The position numbers and the translations under genes were made by a program. Source: Roseiarcus sp963833955 (lineage in GTDB: Bacteria; Pseudomonadota; Alphaproteobacteria; Rhizobiales; Beijerinckiaceae). From it: a stretch of DNA of 64,000 nt. The stretch is taken from positions 186,001 to 250,000 of the forward strand of contig CAWHZY010000011.1 in assembly GCA_963833955.1 (NCBI GenBank). The letters are read 5' to 3'. The notes beneath the pieces were generated by a model that did no database searches, had not been told where the DNA came from, and saw only the letters and a list, made by a program, of their open reading frames with translations. This document shows positions 25,620 to 33,740 of the stretch, piece after piece (within the stretch, counting starts at the first letter, position 1; each line of letters opens with the position of its first letter).

Positions 25620-26729
25620 ATGCTTCAGCCGCCTCCCGCCGAGCCGGGCGCTCCGATCGACGAGGTCGACACGCCCGCCCTTCTCATCGACCTTGACGCG
25701 TTCGAGAAAAATCTCGACCTCATGGCGACGCTCGCGCGCGAGGCCGGCGTCAAGCTTCGGCCGCACGCAAAGACGCACAAGTCGCCAGTCATCGCGCGTC
25801 TCCAAATGATGCGCGGCGCCGTCGGCCAATGCGTCCAGAAGGTGGCGGAAGCGGAGATCCTGGCCTGGGGCGGCGTCGGGGACATTCTCATCAGCAACGA
25901 GGTCGCCGGCTCCCGCAAACTTGCCCGTTTCGCTGCGCTTAGCCGCATCTGTACGGCGGCGATCTGCGTCAACTCCGAGGCCGGCGTCGCGGCGCTCGAA
26001 GCGGCGGCCGAGGACGGAGGGCTGCGCCTTGCGGCGCTCATCGAGATCGATGTCGGCATGGACCGCTGCGGCATCCCGCCTGGCCCGGCCGTCACCGCTC
26101 TCGCGCAACGGATCGCAGCCAGCCGCTGGCTGCGCTTCGATGGCCTGCAGGCTTACCAGGGACGCGCGCAGCATCAGCGCACGCCGGATGAACGGCGCGC
26201 GAGCATCGCGCGGGCCGCAGTGCTCGCTGGCGAAACAGTGGCCGACCTCAAGGACGTGGGTCTCTGTTGCCCCATCGTCGGAGGCGCGGGGACCGGCACC
26301 TTCGCCCTCGAAGCGGCCAGCGGCGTGTATACGGAGTTGCAGGTCGGTTCCTACGTTTTCATGGACGCAGACTACGCGCGCAATGAAGAAGCCCCGCCCT
26401 TTGCGCAATCGCTCTTCGTGCTGGCGACCGTCATGAGCACGCCGCGCCGCGACCTCGCGGTGGTCGACGCGGGCCTCAAGGCGCTCGCGTTCGACAGCGG
26501 TCCCCCCGTCGTGTGGAACCGGCCCGGTGTGACCTATGCAGGGGCCTCCGACGAGCATGGGAAGCTCGTCATAGCCGGGAGAGGGGAGCCGTTGCGCTTC
26601 GGCGAGAAGCTCCGGCTCCAGCCCGGCCATTGCGACCCAACCGTCGACCGTTATGACTGGTATGTCGGCGTTAGGGGAACGCGCGTCGAGTGCTTGTGGC
26701 CAGTCGCGGCGCGTGGGGCAATGACGTAG
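25620..26729 (+). CDS. DSD1-family PLP enzyme (D-threonine aldolase/D-serine dehydratase-like)
   Basis: This 369-residue fold-type III PLP enzyme has an alanine-racemase-like N-terminal barrel. The expected Schiff-base lysine is K51 in RPHAKTHKSP, and the metal site is HCD (H337, D339) in PGHCDPTVDRYDWY near the C-terminus. The family includes D-threonine aldolase, 3-hydroxy-D-aspartate aldolase and D-serine dehydratase, so it should cleave or dehydrate a D-3-hydroxy-amino acid. It starts eight bases after the GMC stop and is the last intact gene of the cassette. The exact substrate is not determinable. Confidence 0.87.
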   Translation: MLQPPPAEPGAPIDEVDTPALLIDLDAFEKNLDLMATLAREAGVKLRPHAKTHKSPVIARLQMMRGAVGQCVQKVAEAEILAWGGVGDILISNEVAGSRKLARFAALSRICTAAICVNSEAGVAALEAAAEDGGLRLAALIEIDVGMDRCGIPPGPAVTALAQRIAASRWLRFDGLQAYQGRAQHQRTPDERRASIARAAVLAGETVADLKDVGLCCPIVGGAGTGTFALEAASGVYTELQVGSYVFMDADYARNEEAPPFAQSLFVLATVMSTPRRDLAVVDAGLKALAFDSGPPVVWNRPGVTYAGASDEHGKLVIAGRGEPLRFGEKLRLQPGHCDPTVDRYDWYVGVRGTRVECLWPVAARGAMT

Positions 26730-26808
26730 CGACGTCGAGCTCGCGTTCGCCCCGCAATTTGCGTACTGCTTGACATCGCTTTGAACCCGGCTTCCTGGAG
26801 TCGCATCG

Positions 26809-27119
26809 GTGCAGAAAGCCCTTGTTCTGGGCGTGGACGCTGGACTGACATTGAGCTTTTTCCGCCGGTCCTCGTCTCCGAGGCGGTAGCAGGCCATGTC
26901 ACGGCCATTGCCGCATCCGAGACAAGGCTACGAGCCGGCACGACGGTCGCAGTTGGAGCCGGAGATGTGCCATTTTGCGCTCTAGGCTCAGGAGCCGGGG
27001 ATCTCGGCATCGCCTGCACCATACTCGGGAAGACCCTGCATAATGGTCTTGTCGTCGATCGACCGGTATTCGAACCTTTGGACATTGGGCTAATTCGCGG
27101 CCTTCCGTCGGCGGCATGC
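26809..27119 (+). pseudogene. FGGY-family sugar kinase remnant
   Basis: The true N-terminus is visible from GTG 26809 (QKALVLGVDAG, the ATP-binding start of FGGY kinases). Almost at once it jumps, in another frame, to a later part of the family with FPPVLVSEAVAGHVTAIAAS and AVGAGDVPFCALGSGAGDLG. A large internal deletion plus a frameshift and loss of the C-terminus make it non-functional. FGGY kinases phosphorylate pentoses, hexoses or polyols. It belongs with the other sugar-gene debris in the window. Confidence 0.7.
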
Positions 27120-27486
27120 CGGGAATTGTCCTCAGACGTCAATGCAACAACTCTCGCTCCGACGTCCTTGCCGATTCGAGCCGCTTCTATGGGAGCGGCG
27201 TTCACGCCAGAATTTTACACGATGATAAGCATGTCCCTTACGCCCACGCCATATCGTTCCAGGATCGGCCCGACGATTCCTGGCATTCGCTCGTAGACAG
27301 TACCCGCCACCGCCCCGTCTTCACCGTCGTGGCGCCGGTAAGAATAGGGACCGTTATAGCGAGACCGCCCGCGCGATAATGAGTTTCCTCCGCAATGACG
27401 TGAGCGTGTCCTGTTCCGAACACGAACACCCGTCCATCTGACTGGAACACACTTAGGATCGCTTCAATCGCAACGCCAAATTTACT
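27120..27486 (-). pseudogene. SIS-domain sugar isomerase-like protein, broken
   Basis: Pieces in different frames read SDGRVFVFGTGHAHVIAEET plus HYRAGGLAITVPIL, then ERMPGIVGPILERYGVGVRD plus MLIIV, a TAA (27215-27217), and NSGVNAAPIEAARIGKDVGA plus RVVALTS. Together these follow one SIS-domain protein of the UPF0309/sugar-phosphate-binding type, with a stop where the conserved SNSG serine codon should be and a frameshift before it. It meets the kinase remnant tail to tail. Confidence 0.72.
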
Positions 27487-27508
27487 TATCAGTACATACC
27501 AGTACGAC

Positions 27509-28789
27509 CTAGTCGATCGGCTCGACCGCTGCGATCTCGATGCCGAAGCCCGCAAGCCCGACATAGGTGCGTTGATTATCGGTGCGCAGCCGGATCGAGG
27601 TCACGCCGAGGTCGCGCAGGATCTGGGCGCCAAGTCCGATCTCGCGCCATTGCGTCTCGCGCGCATCATCGGACCCGGTCGCATGAGCGCCGCTGAGGTT
27701 CGCCGGCACGCCGGCCGCGCCGTCGCGCAGGTAGACGAGCGCGCCGCGCCCCTCGGCCTTGAAGCGGTTCAGCACCTTGGGGATCGGGCCGCCGCCGAAA
27801 ACATCGCTCAGGATATCAGCGCGGTGCAGCCGCGCCGGCATGTTGCGGCCATCGCCGATGCTCCCATGGACGAAAGCAAAGTGCAGGACCGGATCGAACG
27901 GGGTGCGATAGGCGTAGCCCTGAAGCTCGCCGATCGGCGTATCGATCGGAAAGCAAGCGACCCGCTCGACCAGCTTCTCGCGGGCCTGCCGGTAAGCGAT
28001 CATGTCGGCGACGGAGATGCGCTTGATCTTGTGCTTGTCCGCGAAGGCGTCGATTTGCGGCCCGACCATTACGGTGCCATCGTCATTGGCGAGTTCGCAG
28101 ATGACGGCGACGGGCGGGATACCCGCAAGCTTGCAAAGGTCGATCGCGGCCTCGGTATGGCCCGAGCGCATGAGCACCCCGCCATCCTTGGCGACGAGCG
28201 GAAACACATGGCCCGGGCGGACAAAATCGCTAGCGCCCATGTTGCGATTGGCGAGCGCGCGCACGGTATTGGTGCGCTGCTCGGCCGAAATGCCGGTCGT
28301 GAGCCCATGACGCACGTCGACCGAAACGGTGAAGGCGGTGCCGAGCGGCGCGTCGTTGACCGCCACCATCGGAGCCAGATTCAGCCGCCGGGCGTCGTCG
28401 GCGGTCAGCGGAACGCAGACGATGCCGCAGCAATTGCGGATGATGAAGGCCATCTTCTCGGTGGTGCAGAGCGAAGCGGCGACAATCAGGTCGCCCTCGT
28501 TCTCGCGATCATCGTCGTCGGTGACCGCGACGATCTCGCCGCGAGCGAAGGCCTCGATGGCGTCTGCGACTGGATTCGGCATGTCGTATCCCTTAGGCGG
28601 GCCGCTGAGAAAATCATTGGGCGTGACGGCCCCTCGCGTCTCGGCGACGATCCGTTCGGCGGTTTCGCGCGAAAGCCACGACCCCTGTTCGCGGCAGATC
28701 AGGGTCACCGCGCCGGGCGAGACCCCGATGCGGCGAGCGAAGTCTGTGCGCGACACCTGGTTGCGCTTAAGCCAATCGCCGAGCTTCAT
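27509..28789 (-). CDS. ribB: HTH-RibB-degenerate RibA fusion (3,4-dihydroxy-2-butanone 4-phosphate synthase)
   Basis: This 426-residue protein has three parts. Residues 1-60 form a Cro/YdaS-like helix-turn-helix (RTDFARRIGVSPGAVTLICR). Residues 70-275 are RibB, with the acidic DDDDRENEGD active-site motif and RPGHVFPLVAKDGGVLMRSG, making the four-carbon unit of riboflavin. The last 150 residues resemble GTP cyclohydrolase II but lack the zinc cysteines (the family CSECLTGD-type region reads LHRADILSDVFG). A good internal start exists: ATG at 28582 behind AAGGGA would make RibB without the HTH. No FMN riboswitch is seen upstream. Confidence 0.9.
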   Translation of the reverse strand: MKLGDWLKRNQVSRTDFARRIGVSPGAVTLICREQGSWLSRETAERIVAETRGAVTPNDFLSGPPKGYDMPNPVADAIEAFARGEIVAVTDDDDRENEGDLIVAASLCTTEKMAFIIRNCCGIVCVPLTADDARRLNLAPMVAVNDAPLGTAFTVSVDVRHGLTTGISAEQRTNTVRALANRNMGASDFVRPGHVFPLVAKDGGVLMRSGHTEAAIDLCKLAGIPPVAVICELANDDGTVMVGPQIDAFADKHKIKRISVADMIAYRQAREKLVERVACFPIDTPIGELQGYAYRTPFDPVLHFAFVHGSIGDGRNMPARLHRADILSDVFGGGPIPKVLNRFKAEGRGALVYLRDGAAGVPANLSGAHATGSDDARETQWREIGLGAQILRDLGVTSIRLRTDNQRTYVGLAGFGIEIAAVEPID

Positions 28790-29105
28790 TGGGACTAAAT
28801 AAGGGGCGGAAGCCTTGAGTGCAACTCAATAGCGCGGAGGGCGTCGGAGCCCGATTTCGGGCCTGGGGATAGCCGGATCTCCCTGGCGTCGATCGCGTCG
28901 CCGCGCCCCAAAGGCGAAACGTCCGTCTGGCGACGGACTACGGAGCGCGGCTACAATCGGCCGCGTCGACTCAAACGCAGTCTGCTCTCTGAACGATGAT
29001 GTCGTGGGCCGTTTCCCGGGCGCCCGTCGAGCGCCGCAAAGCCCTCGGGCGGGCTGGCGCCGGCCGCGTGCCGGTCAAGGGCGGCAAGGTCGTCAAGGAG
29101 GAACC
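28790..29105. other. Non-coding gap with a palindrome next to the HTH-RibB gene
   Basis: No gene is recognised in these 316 bases. TTGAGT-gca-ACTCAA (28815-28829) is a perfect 6-bp inverted repeat lying 26 to 40 bases upstream of the HTH-RibB start, in promoter position on the minus strand. It could be the operator for that protein's own HTH domain. The right end carries AAGGAGG, the ribosome-binding site of the next plus-strand frame. Confidence 0.4.
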
Positions 29106-29673
29106 ATGAAGAACGCTCTGAGGTCCGGTCTGCTGGCGTCGTTCGCTGTTGCGCAGGACGGCGCCGAGGCGAAACCGCCGACCCTCGTTTACAGCAGCGC
29201 GGGAAGCTGCATCGCCTCGCGAACTCGGTTTCACGGCGGACCTGCAGCCGGTCAATGCCGGCGCAACGTGGAGGACGACGTTCAACGTCGTGGGCAGCGG
29301 GGATGAGAACGGCGCCGTGCGCGAAGTCGGCCAGTCCGTGGACAGCGCTTCCTTCGGCGCGGGACCGCGCATGCACAAGCCCGGGGCGAACGCCTTCAAC
29401 GATACCTATGCTTCAAGCGTCAGCGGCCCCAACGAAGACGGCAGCTTCACATTGCACCTGGGAACCCAGAGCGGAACGTTCACCGCCGGCCCGAACGCCG
29501 GGCTGAGTTTCACGATTTCCGACCTCGATCTCAGGGGTTGGATCGGCGCCGACAATCTTGGCGTCTTCGGCAGCAGCGGGCAGCCAGTCGTGCAGACTTT
29601 CACCCTGTCGGACGGCGCCAAATATCAGCGGATTTGCACGACGCTAAGCGTGTCAACCGCTCCGCGCCGATGA
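29106..29673 (+). pseudogene. Frameshifted small secreted protein
   Basis: ATG 29106 follows a strong AAGGAGG and opens with a signal-like N-terminus (MKNALRSGLLASFAVAQDG) and TLVYSSAGSCIAS. The continuation, LGFTADLQPVNAGATWRTTF, on to QRICTTLSVS, is in another frame from about base 29225. The rejoined product would be about 188 residues, Ser/Thr/Gly-rich and beta-like. I recall similar hypothetical secreted proteins in related bacteria but know no function. A one-base indel or sequence error is responsible. Confidence 0.5.
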
Positions 29674-29719
29674 GCCTGCCGAGGCGAAATTCGAGCGGCG
29701 GCGCGACCGGGACCGGCGG

Positions 29720-30715
29720 TCAGTCGACCTTGACCAGCATCTTGCCGAAGTTCTGCCCATGCAAGAGGTCGATCAGCGCCTGGGGGGCGTTCTCGAGGCC
29801 GTCACGGATGGTCTCGCGCCATGTCAACTTCTTGGCGGCGGCGAGAGCGACCAGTTCGCCAATCGCCTCGGGCCACAGGTCCATGTGATCCGAGACGATA
29901 AAACCTTCCATCTTGAAGCGCTTGATGAGAAAAATGCGCATGTCCGGCAACGCGGTCACCGCACCCTCGTAAGACGCGATGAGCCCGCAGACCGCGACCC
30001 GCGAGAAATCGTTGATCCGCCGCATCGCAAGCTGGAAGGGTTCGCCGCCGACATTCTCGAACAGGCCGTCAATTCCGTCCGGCAGCGCCGCTGTGAGCTC
30101 CGCGGCGAAGTTCGGCGACTTGTGGTCGACGCAGGTATCGTAACCGAGTTCCTTGATGGCGTAAGCGCATTTCTCCGGGCCGCCCGCAACCCCAACCGTC
30201 CGCGCGCCGGCGAGCTTGGCGAGCTGGCCGACCACCGAGCCGACCGCGCCCGTCGCCGCGGAGGCGAGGACCGTCTCCCCTGCCTTCGGCGCAATGATCC
30301 TCTTCAGGCCGTACCAAGCGGTGACGCCGGGCATGCCAAGAGATCCGAGATAGGCCTGGATCGGGACCGCCTTGGCGTCGACCCCCCTCAGCATCGCTCC
30401 GTCGCTCAGCCCATAGCGCTGCCAACCGCCCATGCCGACGACGGCGTCGCCAACCCTGAAGCGAGGATTGTTGGAGGCCTCGACGATCCCAACCGTACCG
30501 CCGCCCATCACCGCGCCCACCTCCTGCGGCTTGGCGTAGGATTTCGCGTCGCTGAGCCGCCCGCGCATGTACGGGTCGAGCGACAGGAACGTATGGCGCA
30601 CCAGCACGTCCCCCGGCCCCGGCGTTGGGATCGGCGTTTCGACAAGACGGAAATTGGCCGGCGAGACCTTGTCGGTCGGACGGTGATCGAGCAAAACCTG
30701 AAGATTGCGAGCCAA
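29720..30715 (-). CDS. NADP-dependent oxidoreductase (MDR superfamily, CurA/leukotriene-B4-DH-like)
   Basis: This 331-residue zinc-independent medium-chain reductase has the N-terminal signature FLSLDPYMRGRLSD and the NADP-binding motif ASAATGAVGSVVGQLAKLAG (about residues 150-170), with ENVGG downstream. Members reduce enones, curcumin or prostaglandin-like carbonyls using NADPH. It stands alone on the minus strand, so the substrate is open; a role in detoxifying reactive carbonyls is an inference from the family. Confidence 0.88.
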   Translation of the reverse strand: MARNLQVLLDHRPTDKVSPANFRLVETPIPTPGPGDVLVRHTFLSLDPYMRGRLSDAKSYAKPQEVGAVMGGGTVGIVEASNNPRFRVGDAVVGMGGWQRYGLSDGAMLRGVDAKAVPIQAYLGSLGMPGVTAWYGLKRIIAPKAGETVLASAATGAVGSVVGQLAKLAGARTVGVAGGPEKCAYAIKELGYDTCVDHKSPNFAAELTAALPDGIDGLFENVGGEPFQLAMRRINDFSRVAVCGLIASYEGAVTALPDMRIFLIKRFKMEGFIVSDHMDLWPEAIGELVALAAAKKLTWRETIRDGLENAPQALIDLLHGQNFGKMLVKVD

Positions 30716-31064
30716 AGCAGCATCCCATCTTGATCATGGTCGAGCCGGCTGTCTCCCGGATTTCAGTGAGAAAAACAGGAGCGACGTCGAGACGACAAAC
30801 AAGCCGACATAGAAGATCCAGCTTACAGCAAAATGCAAATCGGCAATCCGCCACGATAAGAGGGACGATATCAAAGCGGTGAGGGCAAGGTGGGAAATCG
30901 CCGGCGCCGTGGTTCGGTTCCCGGCGCCTGTGGCGAAACGCGCCTGTTCGCGGCAAAGACTTGGAATCCCAGCGACGAGTCTCATCACGAAGAATTTGTA
31001 GACCCGCCTCTTTCATGCCGCGACCTGGCGCGACAAGAGAGATGTCATCGAAGGAGCATAGGTT
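30716..31064. other. Intergenic stretch, possible small membrane ORF
   Basis: These 349 bases separate the oxidoreductase from the cupin gene. The minus strand at 30734-30988 could encode an 84-residue peptide with two hydrophobic segments (LALTALISSLLSW and FYVGLFVVSTSLLFF), but there is no clear ribosome-binding site or family, so it is not called. GAAGGAGCATAGG before 31065 is the cupin ribosome-binding site. Confidence 0.35.
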
Positions 31065-31583
31065 ATGAACACGCTTGAAACGCGCAGACGCGATCTGGTC
31101 GCTGGACCCCTGGTCGCCATGGCGGCCATGGCGCTTGGTATGAAACCCGGCAAAGCCGCCGGCGTCGATCCGACAATGACGATCGTCACCCGTCCGGACG
31201 AGATCCCGTGGAAGCCGCTTTACAACTTCCCACCCGGAATGGCGGAATCCGCCAACATGTTCAGCGATATCCACGCTCCCGGTCAATATTTCGTGCTCAT
31301 CCGGTGGCATCCCGGCTACATGAGCGCGCCGCATTGGTACGAGACCGACCGGCTTTACGTCGTCATGTCAGGCACATGGTACGTTGCGAGCGGCGAGGAT
31401 TTCGCTCCTGACGCCACCGTTCCCGTTCCGGCAGGCTCGTTCGTGCGCCGGGTGGCGAAGACCCCCCACTATGACGGGGTCAAGAAGGGTCTGACTGAGC
31501 CCGCGATCATCGCCATCTCGGGCATCGGGCCGATCACCTACCACCTGACCGATCCAACGAAGCCCGGCTGGCGGGAGGTCTAA
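31065..31583 (+). CDS. Exported cupin-fold protein
   Basis: This 172-residue protein has an N-terminal RRRDLVAGPLVAMAAMALGM export signal (twin-arginine-like) followed by a single cupin barrel. The metal-binding region is APHWYETDRLYVVMSGTWYV and the second motif is around FVRRVAKTPHYDG. Cupins of this kind often bind a divalent metal and act on small periplasmic molecules; the reaction is unknown. GAAGGAG sits 10-15 bases before the ATG. It precedes another exported protein on the same strand. Confidence 0.8.
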   Translation: MNTLETRRRDLVAGPLVAMAAMALGMKPGKAAGVDPTMTIVTRPDEIPWKPLYNFPPGMAESANMFSDIHAPGQYFVLIRWHPGYMSAPHWYETDRLYVVMSGTWYVASGEDFAPDATVPVPAGSFVRRVAKTPHYDGVKKGLTEPAIIAISGIGPITYHLTDPTKPGWREV

Positions 31584-31758
31584 TCGTTTGCCCCGCCAGT
31601 GTAATGGGCGCGAGCTCTAGCCGATCGCGGCGGTAGGCCCGGCGACGGCGGGAAATATTCCCGAAGGATGGCAGACCGTTTCTCGCAAGTCCTTGCGTCG
31701 CTGCTGCCGCCGCGACTAGTCTCGGCCCGCCAAAAAAACGGCACAGGAGGAAACGCAC

Positions 31759-32847
31759 ATGGATCGACGCGATTTTTTGCGTTCGGCAGCAGTTGCGGCT
31801 GCGTCATCGGTCGCCGCAGTTCCCGCCCTTGCGCAGAGCAACATGCCCGACCCGGCGGGTACCATGCCCCCGGCCCGTGACTGGAACGATCCCTCGACCG
31901 CGATCTATCCCGATCCCGCTTTCGAGGTTTTCGACCCGCGATTCGCAAAATACAGCGCCGGCACGACCGGCTTGGTGCGCATCTGGACCGGGGGCGTCTG
32001 GACCGAGGGGCCGGTGTGGTTCGGCGATCAGCAACGGCTCATTTTCAGCGACATCCCGAACGACCGGCTGATGGCCTACGACGTCACGACTGGCAAAACG
32101 CAAGTGTTCCGCCAGCCGTCCAACTTCACCAACGGCAACACCCGCGACCGCCAGGGCCGCCTCGTCTCCTGCGAACAGGGCACGCGCCGCCTCACCCGCA
32201 CCGAGTATGACGGGACGATCACCGTGCTGGCCGACAAGTTCAACGGCAAGCCGCTGAACTCGCCGAACGGCGTGATCGTCAAGTCCGACGACACGGTCTG
32301 GTTCACCGACCCGAGCTACGGGATCGGCGGCGACCACGAGGGAAATCGCGAGGAGCCGGAGCTGCCGCGCAATGTCTACCGGCTCGATCCAAAGAGCGGG
32401 AAGATGGACGTCGTGGTCGGCGACTTCAGCATGCCGAACGGGCTTTGCTTCTCGCCGGACGAGAAGAAGTTCTATGTCACCGACACCGGCGCACTGGGCG
32501 GTCCCTTTAAGCAGACGATCATCCGTGTTTACGACGTCGGCGACGACGGCAAGCTCTCCAATGGACGGCTCTTCCACGACTTCAAGGACGTGCCTCCGAC
32601 CTATATCGCCGACGACATCCGCTGCGATGAGGACGGCAACATCTGGGCGGCCGGCGGCTGGTCGCCGAATCACGCGATGAACGGGGTGCGCGTGTACGCG
32701 CCGGACGGCACGCCGCTCGGTGCGATCGTGGTTCCGGAAGTGGCAGCCAACCTGTGCTTCGGCGGCCACCATCACAACCGGCTGTTCATCGCCGCCAGCA
32801 CCTCCATCTATGCGATCGACGTGGGCACGCGCGGCGTCGAAATGTGA
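31759..32847 (+). CDS. Exported SMP-30/gluconolactonase/LRE-family protein
   Basis: This 362-residue protein has a clear Tat signal, MDRRDFLRSAAVAAASSVAA, ending at ALAQS. A six-bladed beta-propeller of the SMP-30/gluconolactonase family follows, with TEGPVWFGDQQRLIFSDIPN, NSPNGVIVKSDDTVWFTDPS, MPNGLCFSPDEKKFYVTDTG and ADDIRCDEDGNIW. These carry the Glu/Asn/Asp metal ligands. The likely activity is lactone hydrolysis in the periplasm. AGGAGG lies nine bases before the ATG. Confidence 0.9.
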   Translation: MDRRDFLRSAAVAAASSVAAVPALAQSNMPDPAGTMPPARDWNDPSTAIYPDPAFEVFDPRFAKYSAGTTGLVRIWTGGVWTEGPVWFGDQQRLIFSDIPNDRLMAYDVTTGKTQVFRQPSNFTNGNTRDRQGRLVSCEQGTRRLTRTEYDGTITVLADKFNGKPLNSPNGVIVKSDDTVWFTDPSYGIGGDHEGNREEPELPRNVYRLDPKSGKMDVVVGDFSMPNGLCFSPDEKKFYVTDTGALGGPFKQTIIRVYDVGDDGKLSNGRLFHDFKDVPPTYIADDIRCDEDGNIWAAGGWSPNHAMNGVRVYAPDGTPLGAIVVPEVAANLCFGGHHHNRLFIAASTSIYAIDVGTRGVEM

Positions 32848-32924
32848 AGACCGGGAACGTGTCACCCCTTTCCCTCGGGGCAAGTCCGGGGGAAACGGTC
32901 GACAAATGACGAGGCGCGGCGGCG

Positions 32925-33650
32925 CTATCGGATAGTCGCCGCCGTGACCAGCACGAAGCCGCGGCTCTTGTTGTCGTTGACGGCGTCGGGTGTGTTCATG
33001 GCGGCGAACATGTCGGAGGTCTTCACCCAGACCGGCGGGTATTTGTAGCGCGCAACGTCAAGGATGAGGAAGCGGTCGGCCTTTGCGTCGTAAGCAGCAA
33101 GGGGCGATATGTGCCCTCCGGTCTGCTCGCCCATCGCCTTGCGCAGGTAGTTGACGATGACGAAATGGCCGGGCTCACGAAGATAAGCGCTGGCCAGCTT
33201 GCGGAATTCTTCGATTGAACTGTCGGACGCGTGATGGACTTCCGCCTTGACCGGCTGCGTCGCCAGAATTCCTCCAAGCTGATCGAGCGTCATGCCTTGA
33301 TGCGCCAAGGTTTCGCGTGGCAGAACGACGTCGGTCCGCTCGCTCAGCACATTGTCTTGGGTGAAGGTGCGGTAGGGCTCATATTCAGGAACCGCTGGCG
33401 CAGGTAGCCCAAGCGCGTTCAGGACCATGACCATGCTGGCGACGCCGCAATAGGCCTGCGTCTTCTGGGTCAGGAAATTGCTGGCGAGCGGGAAATACGC
33501 CTCATGAGCATCGCTCTCGCCAAAGTAGGCCTCGCCGTCCTGGGTGCTGAATCCGGTCAGATTGCCGGGCAGCGGCAGGGTGTCGGCGTCCGCGCTTGCG
33601 GTGGACAGCGCCAGGAGCAGCGTCGCACAGGTGATCATTAGCTTGGACAT
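32925..33650 (-). CDS. Exported phytochelatin-synthase-like cysteine peptidase
   Basis: This 241-residue protein has an N-terminal signal (LMITCATLLLALSTASADAD) and the papain-like phytochelatin synthase core. The catalytic triad is visible: C68 in TQAYCGVASM, H180 in GGHISPLAAYD and D198 in LILDVARYKYPPVW. The positions closely match Nostoc PCS (C70, H183, D201). Bacterial homologues are short, lack the plant C-terminal domain, and mainly remove glycine from glutathione. A role in thiol turnover or metal response is inferred. Confidence 0.88.
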   Translation of the reverse strand: MSKLMITCATLLLALSTASADADTLPLPGNLTGFSTQDGEAYFGESDAHEAYFPLASNFLTQKTQAYCGVASMVMVLNALGLPAPAVPEYEPYRTFTQDNVLSERTDVVLPRETLAHQGMTLDQLGGILATQPVKAEVHHASDSSIEEFRKLASAYLREPGHFVIVNYLRKAMGEQTGGHISPLAAYDAKADRFLILDVARYKYPPVWVKTSDMFAAMNTPDAVNDNKSRGFVLVTAATIR

Positions 33651-33740
33651 CGAGCCGCTCGCTCGTTTGAACTGACTTAGCGAAGGTTCAGATTGGCGCC
33701 CTCGGCTCCGAGGGGCAATCCCCGAATGAGGGTCATTTCC

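Noticed and set aside
28790..29105. FMN riboswitch upstream of the HTH-RibB gene
   Set aside because: No RFN-element conserved blocks are visible in the leader on the minus strand; only a short palindrome is present.
30734..30988. Small two-helix membrane protein on the minus strand
   Set aside because: Hydrophobic segments exist, but there is no ribosome-binding site, no recognised family, and the frame begins in low-quality context.
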